A DNA stretch of 64,000 nt from Massilia sp. HP4 (GTDB taxonomy: Bacteria > Pseudomonadota > Gammaproteobacteria > Burkholderiales > Burkholderiaceae_D): the NCBI RefSeq assembly GCF_005222695.1, contig NZ_STGG01000006.1, positions 62,001 to 126,000 of the forward strand, read 5' to 3'. Positions 15,833 through 25,081 of the stretch are shown here, in pieces (position 1 is the stretch's first letter; every line of letters begins with the position of its first letter). A model generated the notes under the pieces. The model did not search any database and had not been told where the DNA came from. It saw nothing but the letters and a program-made list of their open reading frames with translations. The translations under genes were made by a program, and so were the position numbers.

Positions 15833-17878
15833 ATGAGATTCCTGAAGATTCTGCTGCTGGGCATGCTGTGCTGGCAGGCCGGCGCAAGCGCCCAGCAGGC
15901 CACGCAGGCGCCGACACTGCCGCCGTCGCCGATCGCGCCGGGCCCAAGCGCGAAAAACCCATCCGACACGGCGCAAACCGCCGTCCTGGCCCCAGGCGCC
16001 AACGGCGCCCGCACCCTCGACAAGAGCAATCTCGACACCTGGCTCGATGGCTATATGCCGTTCGCGCTCAATACCAGCGACATCCCGGGCGCGGTGGTGG
16101 TGGTGGTCAAGGGCGGCCAGGTCGTCAGTGCGCGCGGCTTCGGCTACGCCGACGTCGACAAGCGCACGCCGGTCGATGGCGAGCGCACCCTGTTCCGTCC
16201 CGGCTCGGTATCGAAGCTGGTGACCTGGACCGCCGTGATGCAGATGGTCGAGCAGGGCAAGGTCGACCTGGACGCCGACGTCAACGCCTACCTCGACTTC
16301 ACCATCCCGCAGCGCGCCGGCAAGCCGGTGACGATGCGCGAGATCATGACCCACACCGCGGGCTTTGAAGAATCGGTGAAATACCTGATCGTCTACGACA
16401 AGGACAAGGCCAGGCTGCTGGGCGAGCTGCTCAAGTCGCGCATCCCCGAGCGCATCTTCGATGCCGGCGCCACGCCCGCCTATTCGAACTATGCCACCTC
16501 GCTGGCCGGCTACATCGTCGAGCGCGTGTCGGGCATGCCGTTCGACGACTACGTCGAAAAACACATCTTCGCGCCGCTCGACATGCGCACCGCGACCTTC
16601 CGCCAGCCGCTGCCGGCGGCCCTGGAGCCACTCATGTCCAGGGGCTACAGCAAGCCGGGCGAGCCGTCGCTCGGCTTCGAGATCGTCAACTCGGCGCCGG
16701 CCGGGGCCTTGTCGGCCAGTGGCCGGGACATGGCCAACTTCATGATCGCCCATTTGCAGGGCGGCCAGTTCAATGGCCGGCGCATCCTGTCCGCCGCCAC
16801 CGCCAGGACGATGCACGACAGCCCGCTCGACAAGATCGCCAAGTCGTCGCTGCTGCCGCCGCTGAACCGCATGGAACTGGGCTTTTTCGAGACCAATGTG
16901 AACGGCCGCGACGTGGTGGCCCACCTGGGCGACACCGAAGGCTTCCACAGCTCGCTGCACCTGTACATGGACGAAGGCGTGGGGCTCTACCTGTCGGTCA
17001 ATAGCGGCGGGCGCGCCGGCGCATCGAATACCTTGCGCAGCGCCCTGTTCCAGGATTTCTCGGACCGCTACTTCCCCACCACCCTGCCGGCTGACGGGCG
17101 CGTGCCCGAGGCCGAAGCGAAGCAGCATGCGCAGAAGATGGTCGGCTCGTGGGAAAGCACGCGCCGCTCGGAATCGAATTTCTTCGCCGTGTTCGGCCTG
17201 CTCGGCCAGGTCAAGGTCACGATCGACGACAAGGGCCAGCTGGTGGTGCCGGCCCTGCTCGGCCCCAACGGCCGCCCGCGCGAGTGGGTGGAGATCGCGC
17301 CCTTCGTGTGGCGCGACAAGAATGGCGAAGACCGTCTCGCGGCCCAGGTCGTGAACGGTGAACCGGTCCGCTGGAGCATGGACTTCATGTCGCCCTTCAT
17401 GGTGTTCGACCGCGTCCCGGCCGGCAAGAACAGCGCCTGGCTGATCCCCGCCGCCTGCGTGGCGATCGCGGTGCTGCTGTTCGCCGTACTGGCGATACCG
17501 GCCGGCTGGATCGTGCGCCGCCGCTACAAGCTGCAGCACACGCTGGACAAGCCGGCGCGCCAGGCCGCGCTGGCCGCGCGCCTGTCGGCGCTGGCCATCC
17601 TGGCGGTGCTGGCCGGCTGGGGCGGCATCGTGGCCGCGCTGGAGGCGACGCTGGAAAATGCGACCTCCCCGCTCGACCCGTGGCTGTGGCTCCTGCAGAT
17701 CGGCGGCCTGCTCGCGTTTGTTGCGGCACTGGTCTCCGGTGCGCGCAACCTGCAGCTGGCATTCAAGGGAAGCGGCCGCCTGCGCAAGGTGTGGAGCGTG
17801 CTGTTCCTGCTCTCGGCACTGCTGCTGGCCTATATCGCCCTGCGTTTCAGCCTTCTTTCGATGACGGTGAACTACTGA
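15833..17878 (+). CDS. Serine hydrolase (beta-lactamase/DD-peptidase fold) with C-terminal membrane helices
   Basis: A 681-residue secreted or membrane-anchored hydrolase. A signal peptide (about 1-20) is followed by the class C beta-lactamase/D-aminopeptidase domain: SxxK at 125-128 (SVSK), YxN at 217-219 (YSN) and HLGD in place of the usual HxG. After a beta-rich linker, the last ~180 residues hold about four hydrophobic helices, starting SAWLIPAACVAIAVLLFAVL. Family members cleave D-amino-acid peptides or esters. It is the first gene of a seven-gene operon, ending in TGATG overlap with the epimerase. Purines (AGGGAGAAGAG) lie before the ATG. The substrate is not readable; the operon context argues for D-residue peptides. 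Confidence 0.85.
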   Translation: MRFLKILLLGMLCWQAGASAQQATQAPTLPPSPIAPGPSAKNPSDTAQTAVLAPGANGARTLDKSNLDTWLDGYMPFALNTSDIPGAVVVVVKGGQVVSARGFGYADVDKRTPVDGERTLFRPGSVSKLVTWTAVMQMVEQGKVDLDADVNAYLDFTIPQRAGKPVTMREIMTHTAGFEESVKYLIVYDKDKARLLGELLKSRIPERIFDAGATPAYSNYATSLAGYIVERVSGMPFDDYVEKHIFAPLDMRTATFRQPLPAALEPLMSRGYSKPGEPSLGFEIVNSAPAGALSASGRDMANFMIAHLQGGQFNGRRILSAATARTMHDSPLDKIAKSSLLPPLNRMELGFFETNVNGRDVVAHLGDTEGFHSSLHLYMDEGVGLYLSVNSGGRAGASNTLRSALFQDFSDRYFPTTLPADGRVPEAEAKQHAQKMVGSWESTRRSESNFFAVFGLLGQVKVTIDDKGQLVVPALLGPNGRPREWVEIAPFVWRDKNGEDRLAAQVVNGEPVRWSMDFMSPFMVFDRVPAGKNSAWLIPAACVAIAVLLFAVLAIPAGWIVRRRYKLQHTLDKPARQAALAARLSALAILAVLAGWGGIVAALEATLENATSPLDPWLWLLQIGGLLAFVAALVSGARNLQLAFKGSGRLRKVWSVLFLLSALLLAYIALRFSLLSMTVNY

Positions 17879-18873
17879 TGGCCCACTTGAACATCTCGGT
17901 CGCGACCGACAAACTGCGGCTCGCCAAGCCATTTCGTATCTCGGGCTATGTGTTCGAGGCCTTCGACGTGATCGTCGTTACCCTGGACGATGGACGTCAC
18001 CGCGGCCGCGGCGAAGCCGGCGGCGTCTACTACCTGGGCGACGACGTGCCCCATATGCTGGCCGCGCTCGACGGCGCCAGCGCCGCGATCGCCGCCGGTC
18101 CCACGCGAGAGCAGTTGCGCAGCATTTTGCCGCCGGGCGGCGCGCGCAATGCGGTCGATTGCGCGCTGTGGGAGCTGGAAGCGGCGCGCGCCGGCGTGCC
18201 GGTGTGGCAGCTGGCCGGCAAGGCCGCGCCCAAGCCGCTGCGCACCACCTTCACTCTCGGCGCCGACGAGCCCGAAACCATGGCGCAGACCGCACGTTCC
18301 CATACCCAGGCCCGGTCCATCAAGATCAAGCTGACCGGCGACCTCGATCTCGACCTGGCGCGGGTGGCGGCGGTGCGCGCCGTCCGGCCGGACGCCTGGC
18401 TCGGCGTGGACGGCAACCAGGGCTTCGTGGCCGGCCAGCTCGACGCCCTGATCGCCGGCCTGCTGGCCCAGGACGTCGGCCTGCTCGAGCAGCCGCTGGC
18501 GCGCGGCCGCGAAGCCGACCTGCAGGGACTGCGTTCGCCGATCCCGCTGGCCGGCGACGAGAGCATTTTGTCCCTTGGCGACGTGGCGGCCAGCGTCGGC
18601 CGCTACGACGTGGTCAATATCAAGCTCGATAAATGCGGCGGCCTGACCGAAGGCTTGCTGATGGCGCGCGAGGCGCGCCGCCTCGGCCTGGGCGTCATGG
18701 TCGGCAATATGGGTGGCTCGAGCCTGGGCATGGGGCCCGGCTTCGTGCTGGGCCAGGAATGCGACATCGTCGACCTGGACGGCCCGATCTTCCTGGCCAA
18801 CGACCGCCAGCCCGGCGTCGAGTACGTCGACGGCAAGATCTGGGCCGGCCCCGAGGTCTGGGGCGGCGCATGA
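17878..18873 (+). CDS. Enolase-superfamily dipeptide epimerase / N-acetyl-D-Glu racemase (DgcA-like)
   Basis: A 331-residue enzyme of the muconate-lactonising subgroup of the enolase superfamily. The catalytic first lysine pair is in SIKIKLTGD. The metal ligands fit D in VDGNQG, E in LEQPL and D in GDES. The second lysine is in NIKLDKCGG. This pattern belongs to L-Ala-D/L-Glu epimerases and the related N-acetyl-D-glutamate racemase DgcA. The start overlaps the previous stop (TGATG), and its own end overlaps the transporter start (ATGA). With the DUF1611/DgcN gene in the same operon, a D-glutamate route via N-acetylation and racemisation is possible; dipeptide epimerisation is the alternative. 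Confidence 0.85.
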   Translation: MAHLNISVATDKLRLAKPFRISGYVFEAFDVIVVTLDDGRHRGRGEAGGVYYLGDDVPHMLAALDGASAAIAAGPTREQLRSILPPGGARNAVDCALWELEAARAGVPVWQLAGKAAPKPLRTTFTLGADEPETMAQTARSHTQARSIKIKLTGDLDLDLARVAAVRAVRPDAWLGVDGNQGFVAGQLDALIAGLLAQDVGLLEQPLARGREADLQGLRSPIPLAGDESILSLGDVAASVGRYDVVNIKLDKCGGLTEGLLMAREARRLGLGVMVGNMGGSSLGMGPGFVLGQECDIVDLDGPIFLANDRQPGVEYVDGKIWAGPEVWGGA

Positions 18874-20183
18874 GCGTTCCGCTGACCGTGCAGCCGACCT
18901 GGTTCGGGCACCCGCGCGGCCTGACGATCCTGTTCCTGACCAATATGTGGGAACAGTTCTCGTACTACGGCATGCGCGCGCTGCTGGTCTACTTCATGAC
19001 CAAGGAACTGCTGTTCGCCCAGGCCCAGGCCTCGTTCATCTACGGCGCCTACACGGCGGCGGCCTATTTCACGCCGATCCTGGGCGGGGTGCTGGCCGAC
19101 CGCTGGCTGGGCAAGCGGCGCGCCATCGTCATCGGCGCCTCGATCATGGCGGCCGGCCACTTCATGATGGCCTTCGACGCCTTCTTCTATGTCGCGCTGG
19201 CCACCATCGCCCTCGGCAACGGCCTGTTCCTGCCGACGCTACCGAGCCAGGTCGGCGACCTGTATGCGCGCACCGACCCGCGCCGCGGCTGGGCCTTCAA
19301 TGTCTATTACGTCGGCATCAATATCGGCGGCTTCCTGGCCCCGCTGTTGTGCGGCACGATCGGCGAGCTGTATGGCTGGCATTACGGTTTCGGCCTGGCC
19401 GGCATCGGCATGGTGCTGGGCCTCGCCATCTACATCGCCGGCCAGCGCTACCTGCCGCCGGAAGCGCCGCGCAATGCACCGGCCGCGCAGACGATGGACG
19501 ATGGCGCGCCGCGCAGCCTGGGCCGCGAGACGGTGCTGGTCCTGGTCGGCATCGGCGTGGCGGTGACGGTGTTCCGCGCCGCCTACGAGCAGGTCGGCAA
19601 CACGGTGGCGCTGTGGGCCGACAGCGGCGTCGATCGCACCCTTGGCGACTGGACGATCCCGATGACCTGGTTCCAGTCCCTGAACCCGCTGTTCGTGATG
19701 CTGCTCACGCCGCCCCTGCTGGCCTACTGGCATCGCCGGGCGGCCGCCGGCGTCGACCAGGCCCCGCTGCGGCGCATGGCCTGCGGCGCGCTGATCGTGG
19801 CCGGCGCCTACTTGGTGCTGGCGGCGGCCGGCTGGAGCGCCGGCGCCGCTGCCACCGGCTGGATCTGGCTGGTGCTGTTCTTCCTGGTGCTGACGATCGG
19901 TGAGCTGTTCATCTTGCCCACCGGCCTGGGGCTGTTCGCCCGGCTGGCGCCGCGCCACCTGGGCAGCACCACGGTCGCGGCCTGGTTCCTGGTGACCTTC
20001 GCCGGCAGCCTGTCGGCCGGCCTGGTGGGCGGCCTGTGGAGCCGCTTCGCACCCGGCGCTTTCTTCGCCCTGCTGGCGGCGCTGGCGACGCTCGCCGCCG
20101 CCCTGCTGTGGCGTCTCGACGGTCCGATGCGGCATGCGGACCGGCTGCATGCCGGCGGCGTCCCCGCCGGCGCCAATGCTTGA
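18870..20183 (+). CDS. POT/PTR-family peptide transporter
   Basis: A 437-residue proton-coupled oligopeptide transporter with about 12 membrane helices. The family N terminus is clear: MWEQFSYYGMRALLVYFM, followed by FIYGAYTAAAYFTPILGGVLADRWLGKRR in consecutive helices and loop. It imports di- and tripeptides across the inner membrane. It overlaps the epimerase gene by four bases, so imported dipeptides would meet the epimerase directly. It is somewhat short for the family (about 490). It is followed after 31 bases by the TonB receptor gene. Confidence 0.9.
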   Translation: MSVPLTVQPTWFGHPRGLTILFLTNMWEQFSYYGMRALLVYFMTKELLFAQAQASFIYGAYTAAAYFTPILGGVLADRWLGKRRAIVIGASIMAAGHFMMAFDAFFYVALATIALGNGLFLPTLPSQVGDLYARTDPRRGWAFNVYYVGINIGGFLAPLLCGTIGELYGWHYGFGLAGIGMVLGLAIYIAGQRYLPPEAPRNAPAAQTMDDGAPRSLGRETVLVLVGIGVAVTVFRAAYEQVGNTVALWADSGVDRTLGDWTIPMTWFQSLNPLFVMLLTPPLLAYWHRRAAAGVDQAPLRRMACGALIVAGAYLVLAAAGWSAGAAATGWIWLVLFFLVLTIGELFILPTGLGLFARLAPRHLGSTTVAAWFLVTFAGSLSAGLVGGLWSRFAPGAFFALLAALATLAAALLWRLDGPMRHADRLHAGGVPAGANA

Positions 20184-20214
20184 TAACGATAACGAAAAAA
20201 CAGGAGAGAACCAC

Positions 20215-22467
20215 ATGGCATTTCCCACGCAAAGAGCAGCAGGCAAGATCGCATTGACTTCCATGGCGCTGGCGGTAGCCGGCGCATTCTCCACCGCGCA
20301 TGCGGCGGGGCAGGACAGCGCCGCGCGCGACGACGTCCAGCAAGTGGTGGTGACGGCCCAGAAACGCGCCCAGACGATGGTCGACGTGCCGCAATCGATG
20401 TCGGTGGTCGGCGGCGACGCGCTGGAAAAACACCAGGCCACCGGCTTCGCCGACTACCTCAAGCTGGTGCCCAGCCTGCAACTGGTGCAGAGCACGCCCG
20501 GCGAGGGGCGGCTGGTGCTGCGCGGCCTGGACACCGGCGGCGTGGCTTCCACGGTCGCGGTCTACCTGGACGAGACGCCATTCGGCTCGAGCAGCGGCCT
20601 GGCCAACGGCGCAATCCTGGCCGGCGACTTCGACACCTTCGACCTGGCCCGGGTCGAGGTCTTGCGCGGCCCGCAAGGCGCGCTGTATGGCGCCAGCTCG
20701 CTTGGCGGCCTGGTCAAGTTCGTGACCAATGCGCCCGACTTCGACGGTTTCGCCATGCGCGCCCGTGTCGGTGCGGCGTCGGTCGACGGCGGCGGCGTGT
20801 CGTACCGGACCAACCTGGTGGTCAACACGCCGATCAGCAACACGCTGGCCGCGCGCGCCTCGGTGTCGTACCAAAAGGAGCCCGGCTTCATCGACTCGAT
20901 CGGCACCGCCGGCTCGGACGTGGCCAGGGACATCAACAAGGCAAGGAACTACGGCGGCCGCATGTCGATGCTGTACAAGCCGAACGCAGATTTCGATCTC
21001 CGGCTGACCGCGGTCATGCAGAACATCGCCACCGACGCCCCGAGCGTGGTGGAAAGCGATCCTGACTCGCTCGAGACACTGTACGGCCGCCCGACCCAGT
21101 CACAGTTCGTGCCGCAGATGCGCGACATCCACTATCGCGTGTTCAACGGTACCGCCAACTGGAACCTGGGCAGCGCCAGCCTGACGTCGTCGACCAGCTA
21201 CAGCACCCAGAAGCAGTATGCGCGCGAAGACATCACCCACAACCTGAGCGGCTTCATCGAGGAAAATCTCGGCGTGCCGAACGACCTGTTCATGGGCATG
21301 GAACTCGAGGTCAAGAAGTTTACGCAAGAGCTGCGCCTCTCCTCCAATGGCGGCGGACGGGTCGACTGGCTGGGCGGCCTGTACTACACCGACGAAGACG
21401 CCAAGCTGGCCCAGCACTACAACGCGCTGGTCCCGGGCACGATGACGCCCGCCACCGGCCTGCCGCTGCTGGCCGAGATCGGCCTCGGCTCGAACTACCG
21501 CGAGGTCGCGGCCTTCACCAACGCCACGATCCACCTGAACCCCGTGTACGACCTCGATATCGGCGGCCGCTACAGCCATAACAAGCAGGACGCGCGCCAG
21601 GTCGGCGAAGGGGCCCTGGCAGGCGCGCCGGTCGACAATCGCGCCGAATCGTCAGAGGACGTATTCACCTACGCGGTCTCGCTCAAGCGGAAATTCAGTG
21701 AGCGCACCGCCGTGTATGCGCGCGCGGCCAAGGGCTTCCGCCCGGGCGGACCGAACGTGCTGCCGCCGGAAGCGCCGCCCGGCACCCCCGCCACCTACGA
21801 TTCGGACAGCGTGATGAGCTACGAGGCCGGCCTCAAGACCCAGACCGCGGATGGACGCTGGTCGCTCGACCTGTCGGCCTTCCACATCAAGTGGAAGGAC
21901 ATCCAGTTGCTGGCCGAAGTGAACGACTACGGCGTCAACACCAACGGCGCCGGCGCCACCGCCGACGGCGTGGAAATTACCGCGGGCTGGCGCCCCATGC
22001 GCGGCCTGCGCCTGTCGGCCAACGGTTCGTGGAACAAGGCGCGCCTGGACGGCGACACCAGCCCGCTGGTCGGCGGCTTCAAGGGCGATCGCCTGCCGTT
22101 TTCGCCGAAGTACACCGCGGCGCTGCTGGCGGACTACCGCTGGACCATCGGCGACACCACGCCCGCCTTCGCCGGCGCTTCGGTGCGGCGAATGGCGGGC
22201 CAGTACGGCAACTTCGACATCGATTACCGCGCTGCCCGCGGCCACCAGCGCGAGATCCCGTCGTACAACGTGGTCGACGCCTACGCCGGCCTCGAACTGG
22301 GTAACTGGACGGTCGAGGTATTTGGCAAGAACCTGGGCAATAGCGACGGCCGGCTGTCGACGACCTCGACCACGGCAAACGGCATGTTCGTTTCTCCGAA
22401 TGGCGCGATGCTGACCGGCGTGATCGCGCCGCGCACCGTCGGCTTCACCTTGACCCGGGAGTATTGA
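20215..22467 (+). CDS. TonB-dependent outer-membrane receptor
   Basis: A 750-residue outer-membrane transporter. The signal peptide ends near residue 32 (AFSTAHAAG). A plug domain follows (QQVVVTAQKRAQTMVDVPQSM, VEVLRGPQGALYGASSLGG), then a 22-strand barrel ending with a terminal aromatic (GFTLTREY). The start at 20215 has CAGGAG upstream and keeps the signal peptide at the N terminus. Its place between the peptide transporter and DgcN-like gene suggests uptake of a peptide or muropeptide-like ligand, rather than a siderophore. That is inference; receptors of this subgroup (often annotated as iron receptors) cannot be assigned a ligand by sequence. Confidence 0.9.
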   Translation: MAFPTQRAAGKIALTSMALAVAGAFSTAHAAGQDSAARDDVQQVVVTAQKRAQTMVDVPQSMSVVGGDALEKHQATGFADYLKLVPSLQLVQSTPGEGRLVLRGLDTGGVASTVAVYLDETPFGSSSGLANGAILAGDFDTFDLARVEVLRGPQGALYGASSLGGLVKFVTNAPDFDGFAMRARVGAASVDGGGVSYRTNLVVNTPISNTLAARASVSYQKEPGFIDSIGTAGSDVARDINKARNYGGRMSMLYKPNADFDLRLTAVMQNIATDAPSVVESDPDSLETLYGRPTQSQFVPQMRDIHYRVFNGTANWNLGSASLTSSTSYSTQKQYAREDITHNLSGFIEENLGVPNDLFMGMELEVKKFTQELRLSSNGGGRVDWLGGLYYTDEDAKLAQHYNALVPGTMTPATGLPLLAEIGLGSNYREVAAFTNATIHLNPVYDLDIGGRYSHNKQDARQVGEGALAGAPVDNRAESSEDVFTYAVSLKRKFSERTAVYARAAKGFRPGGPNVLPPEAPPGTPATYDSDSVMSYEAGLKTQTADGRWSLDLSAFHIKWKDIQLLAEVNDYGVNTNGAGATADGVEITAGWRPMRGLRLSANGSWNKARLDGDTSPLVGGFKGDRLPFSPKYTAALLADYRWTIGDTTPAFAGASVRRMAGQYGNFDIDYRAARGHQREIPSYNVVDAYAGLELGNWTVEVFGKNLGNSDGRLSTTSTTANGMFVSPNGAMLTGVIAPRTVGFTLTREY

Positions 22468-23513
22468 TGTCAGCAGCATCCAAAGTACCTGCAGTCGAAA
22501 CCCAGGCCGTCGGCCGCTACCTGCTGTTCCTGGGCGATGTCACCGAACCGGGCTTCGCCAAGACTGCCTTCGGCCTGCGCGACTGGGCCGGCGAACGCTG
22601 CGTGGGCGAGCTGCGCCTGCCCGCGGCGACCGTCTCGGCCGGGCTCCCGCAGCTGAGCTGCGAGGAAGCCGCGGCGCAAGGCGCCACCGCGCTGGTGATC
22701 GGCGTGGCCGCGGCAGGCGGCGCTATTCCCGACGCCTGGGTGCCGACCCTGGTCGCCGCGCTCGATGCGGGCCTCGACATCGTCTCGGGCATGCACGTGC
22801 GCCTGGATTCCCTGCCCGCCTTGCGCGCGGCGGCCGCGCGCAGCGGCCGGCGCCTGTTTGACGTGCGCGTACCGCCGGCCGAGATCCCGATCGCGACCGG
22901 CCTGCCGCGCAGCGGGCGCCGCATCCTGACGGTCGGCACCGATTGCGCGCTGGGCAAGAAGTACACGGCGCTGGCCATCAGCCGCGGCCTGGGCGCGCGC
23001 GGCGTCGACGTGAGTTTTCGCGCCACCGGCCAGACCGGCATCATGATTGCCGGCAGCGGCATGCCGATCGACGCCGTCGTCTCGGACTTCGTGGCCGGCG
23101 CCGCCGAGATCCTCAGCCCCGCCGCAGACCCTGGCCACGTCGACGTGATCGAAGGCCAGGGTTCGCTGTTCCACCCGGCCTTCGCCGGCGTCTCGCTGGG
23201 ACTGCTGCACGGCAGCCAGCCCGATATGTTCGTGGTGTGCCACGATCCTCGCCGCGAGCACCTGCTGGGTTATCCTTCGTCCAGCCTGCCGTCGATCGAG
23301 ACCGTCATCGTGCAGACCATCGCGCTCGGCCGGGTGACCAATCCGTCGATCCGCTGCGTGGGCGTGGCGCTCAATACCGGCGGCATGACGCAAGAGGACG
23401 CCGAGGCCGCGATCGCCTTGTATGCCGCGCGCCTGCCGTATCCTGTGGCCGATCCGATGCGGGGCGGTCCCGCTTTCGAACGCCTGCTCGACGCCTGCCA
23501 GGAGATGTCATGA
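22467..23513 (+). CDS. dgcN: DUF1611-family protein, DgcN-like D-amino-acid N-acetyltransferase
   Basis: A 348-residue cytosolic protein of the DUF1611 family. It has the family's P-loop-like segment TVGTDCALGKKYTALAISRGL (about residues 155-175, here given as GTDCALGKKYT) and the downstream FRATGQTGIMI and IEGQGSLFHPAF motifs. A characterised member, DgcN of Pseudoalteromonas, acetylates D-glutamate, and the product is racemised by the enolase-family DgcA. Both partners are in this operon. The ATG at 22467 overlaps the receptor stop codon (TGATG); a TTG directly before it is less likely. It overlaps the next gene by four bases. The activity here is inferred from family and context. Confidence 0.8.
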   Translation: MSAASKVPAVETQAVGRYLLFLGDVTEPGFAKTAFGLRDWAGERCVGELRLPAATVSAGLPQLSCEEAAAQGATALVIGVAAAGGAIPDAWVPTLVAALDAGLDIVSGMHVRLDSLPALRAAAARSGRRLFDVRVPPAEIPIATGLPRSGRRILTVGTDCALGKKYTALAISRGLGARGVDVSFRATGQTGIMIAGSGMPIDAVVSDFVAGAAEILSPAADPGHVDVIEGQGSLFHPAFAGVSLGLLHGSQPDMFVVCHDPRREHLLGYPSSSLPSIETVIVQTIALGRVTNPSIRCVGVALNTGGMTQEDAEAAIALYAARLPYPVADPMRGGPAFERLLDACQEMS

Positions 23514-25081
23514 AACACGTTCTTCCCGCCCTGCTGCTGACCCTCGCCTGCGCCCCCGCGCTGGCGGCGCCGCCCGCCGATTTCGAGGCCCGCGTCGAGA
23601 CGCTGCGCCAGCGCATCGGCGTGCCGGGCCTGGCGATCGCCATCGTCGAAGACGGCAAGACGACGCTGGCGCGCGGCTTCGGCTTACGCCAGCTCGGTGC
23701 GGCAGCGACGGTCGACGGCGATACACTGTTCCCGACCGGCTCCACCGGCAAGGCAATCACCGTCGCCGCGCTGGCCACGCTGGTAGACGATGGAAAAATC
23801 AAGTGGGACGACAAGGTGATCGACCACCTGCCGGGATTCCAGATGCATGACCCGTGGGTGACGCGCGAGATCACGATCCGCGACCTGCTGACCCACCGCA
23901 GCGGCCTTGGCTACGGCGCCGGCGACCTGCTGTTCGTCCCGCGCAGCAAGCTCTCGCGCGCCGAGACCGTGCACCGCGTGCGCTACCTGAAACCGGCGAC
24001 CAGCTTTCGCAGCACCTATGCCTATTCGAACCTGATGTATGTGGTGGCCGGCCAGCTGATCGAACAGGTCAGCGGCAAGACCTGGGAAGACTACACCCGC
24101 GAGCACGTGTTGCGTCCCGCCGGCATGACGGTGTCGACCACCCATAACGAAGACAATTTCGCGACCGCGAATCGCGCTTTTCCACACGCGAGGATGAATG
24201 GCGGCCTGCGCGGCGCCGGCGACCAGGTGCGGCTCGACGAGCGCGACGACCTGGGACGCAACGCGGCGCCGGCCGGCGGCATTGCCAGCAGCGCCAACGA
24301 CCTGGCGCGCTGGCTGCACACCCTGCTCGGCGCCGGCGCCACGCCCGAGGGCAAGCGCGTATTCAGCGCCGAGACCCACGCGCAGATGTGGACCCCGTCG
24401 ATGCCGATGCCTACCGGGCCCATGCCGCCGGAGCTGAAACTGACCGAGTCGAAGCTCGCCAGCTATGGCCTGGGCTGGGACCTGATGGACTACCGCGGCG
24501 CGCGCATGATCTGGCACGGCGGCGCGGTGTTTGGCTTTGGCACCGCCGTGGTGCTGCTGCCCGAGCAGAACGTGGGCTTCGCCATCGCGATCAATAGCGA
24601 GGACGGGGAACTGGTGCGCGGCCTGATGTACGAGCTGGCCGATCACTACCTCGACAAGCCGAAAGCGGACTGGCCGGCGACCTTCCAGGCCTACAAGGCG
24701 AAGAAGGTGAAACAGGGCCTGGAGCTGCTCAAGGCCAAGCAGGCCAGGCCGGTGAAATCCAGGCCGTCGCTGCCACCGGCGGCGCTGGCAGGCACCTATA
24801 CCGATCCCTGGTACGGCAAGCTCGTGATCTCCGAAGAGAAGAATGGCCTGCGGGTCGACTTCACCTCGACCCAGCGCATGGCGGGCCGGCTCGAGCACTG
24901 GCAATACGACACCTGGATCACCCGCTTCGACGATACTGCCCTGGAGCCGGCCTACCTCAGCTTCGCCTTCGACAAGGACGGCAAGGTGCAAGGCATCAAG
25001 CTTGCGCCGGTCTCGCCGATCGCCGATTTCAGCTGGGATTACGCGGACCTGAACTTCACCCCGACCAAAACGCCTGAATGA
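23510..25081 (+). CDS. Second serine hydrolase (beta-lactamase fold)
   Basis: A 523-residue periplasmic hydrolase with a signal peptide (1-20, ending ALAAPP). It has SxxK at 78-81 (STGK), YxN in YAYSNLMYV and HxG in WHGGAVFGFG, so the catalytic set is complete. A C-terminal ~120-residue beta domain (DUF3471-like, beginning near PAALAGTYTDPWYGKL) follows. It is not a recent copy of the first hydrolase in the operon: lengths and C-terminal parts differ. ATGA overlaps join it to the DgcN-like and dipeptidase genes. It probably removes D-residues or amides from the imported peptide. Confidence 0.87.
   Translation: MKHVLPALLLTLACAPALAAPPADFEARVETLRQRIGVPGLAIAIVEDGKTTLARGFGLRQLGAAATVDGDTLFPTGSTGKAITVAALATLVDDGKIKWDDKVIDHLPGFQMHDPWVTREITIRDLLTHRSGLGYGAGDLLFVPRSKLSRAETVHRVRYLKPATSFRSTYAYSNLMYVVAGQLIEQVSGKTWEDYTREHVLRPAGMTVSTTHNEDNFATANRAFPHARMNGGLRGAGDQVRLDERDDLGRNAAPAGGIASSANDLARWLHTLLGAGATPEGKRVFSAETHAQMWTPSMPMPTGPMPPELKLTESKLASYGLGWDLMDYRGARMIWHGGAVFGFGTAVVLLPEQNVGFAIAINSEDGELVRGLMYELADHYLDKPKADWPATFQAYKAKKVKQGLELLKAKQARPVKSRPSLPPAALAGTYTDPWYGKLVISEEKNGLRVDFTSTQRMAGRLEHWQYDTWITRFDDTALEPAYLSFAFDKDGKVQGIKLAPVSPIADFSWDYADLNFTPTKTPE

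Noticed and set aside
15803..17932. Minus-strand 709-codon frame opposite the first serine hydrolase
   Set aside because: Low-complexity His/Gln/Arg/Val translation and no ribosome-binding site.
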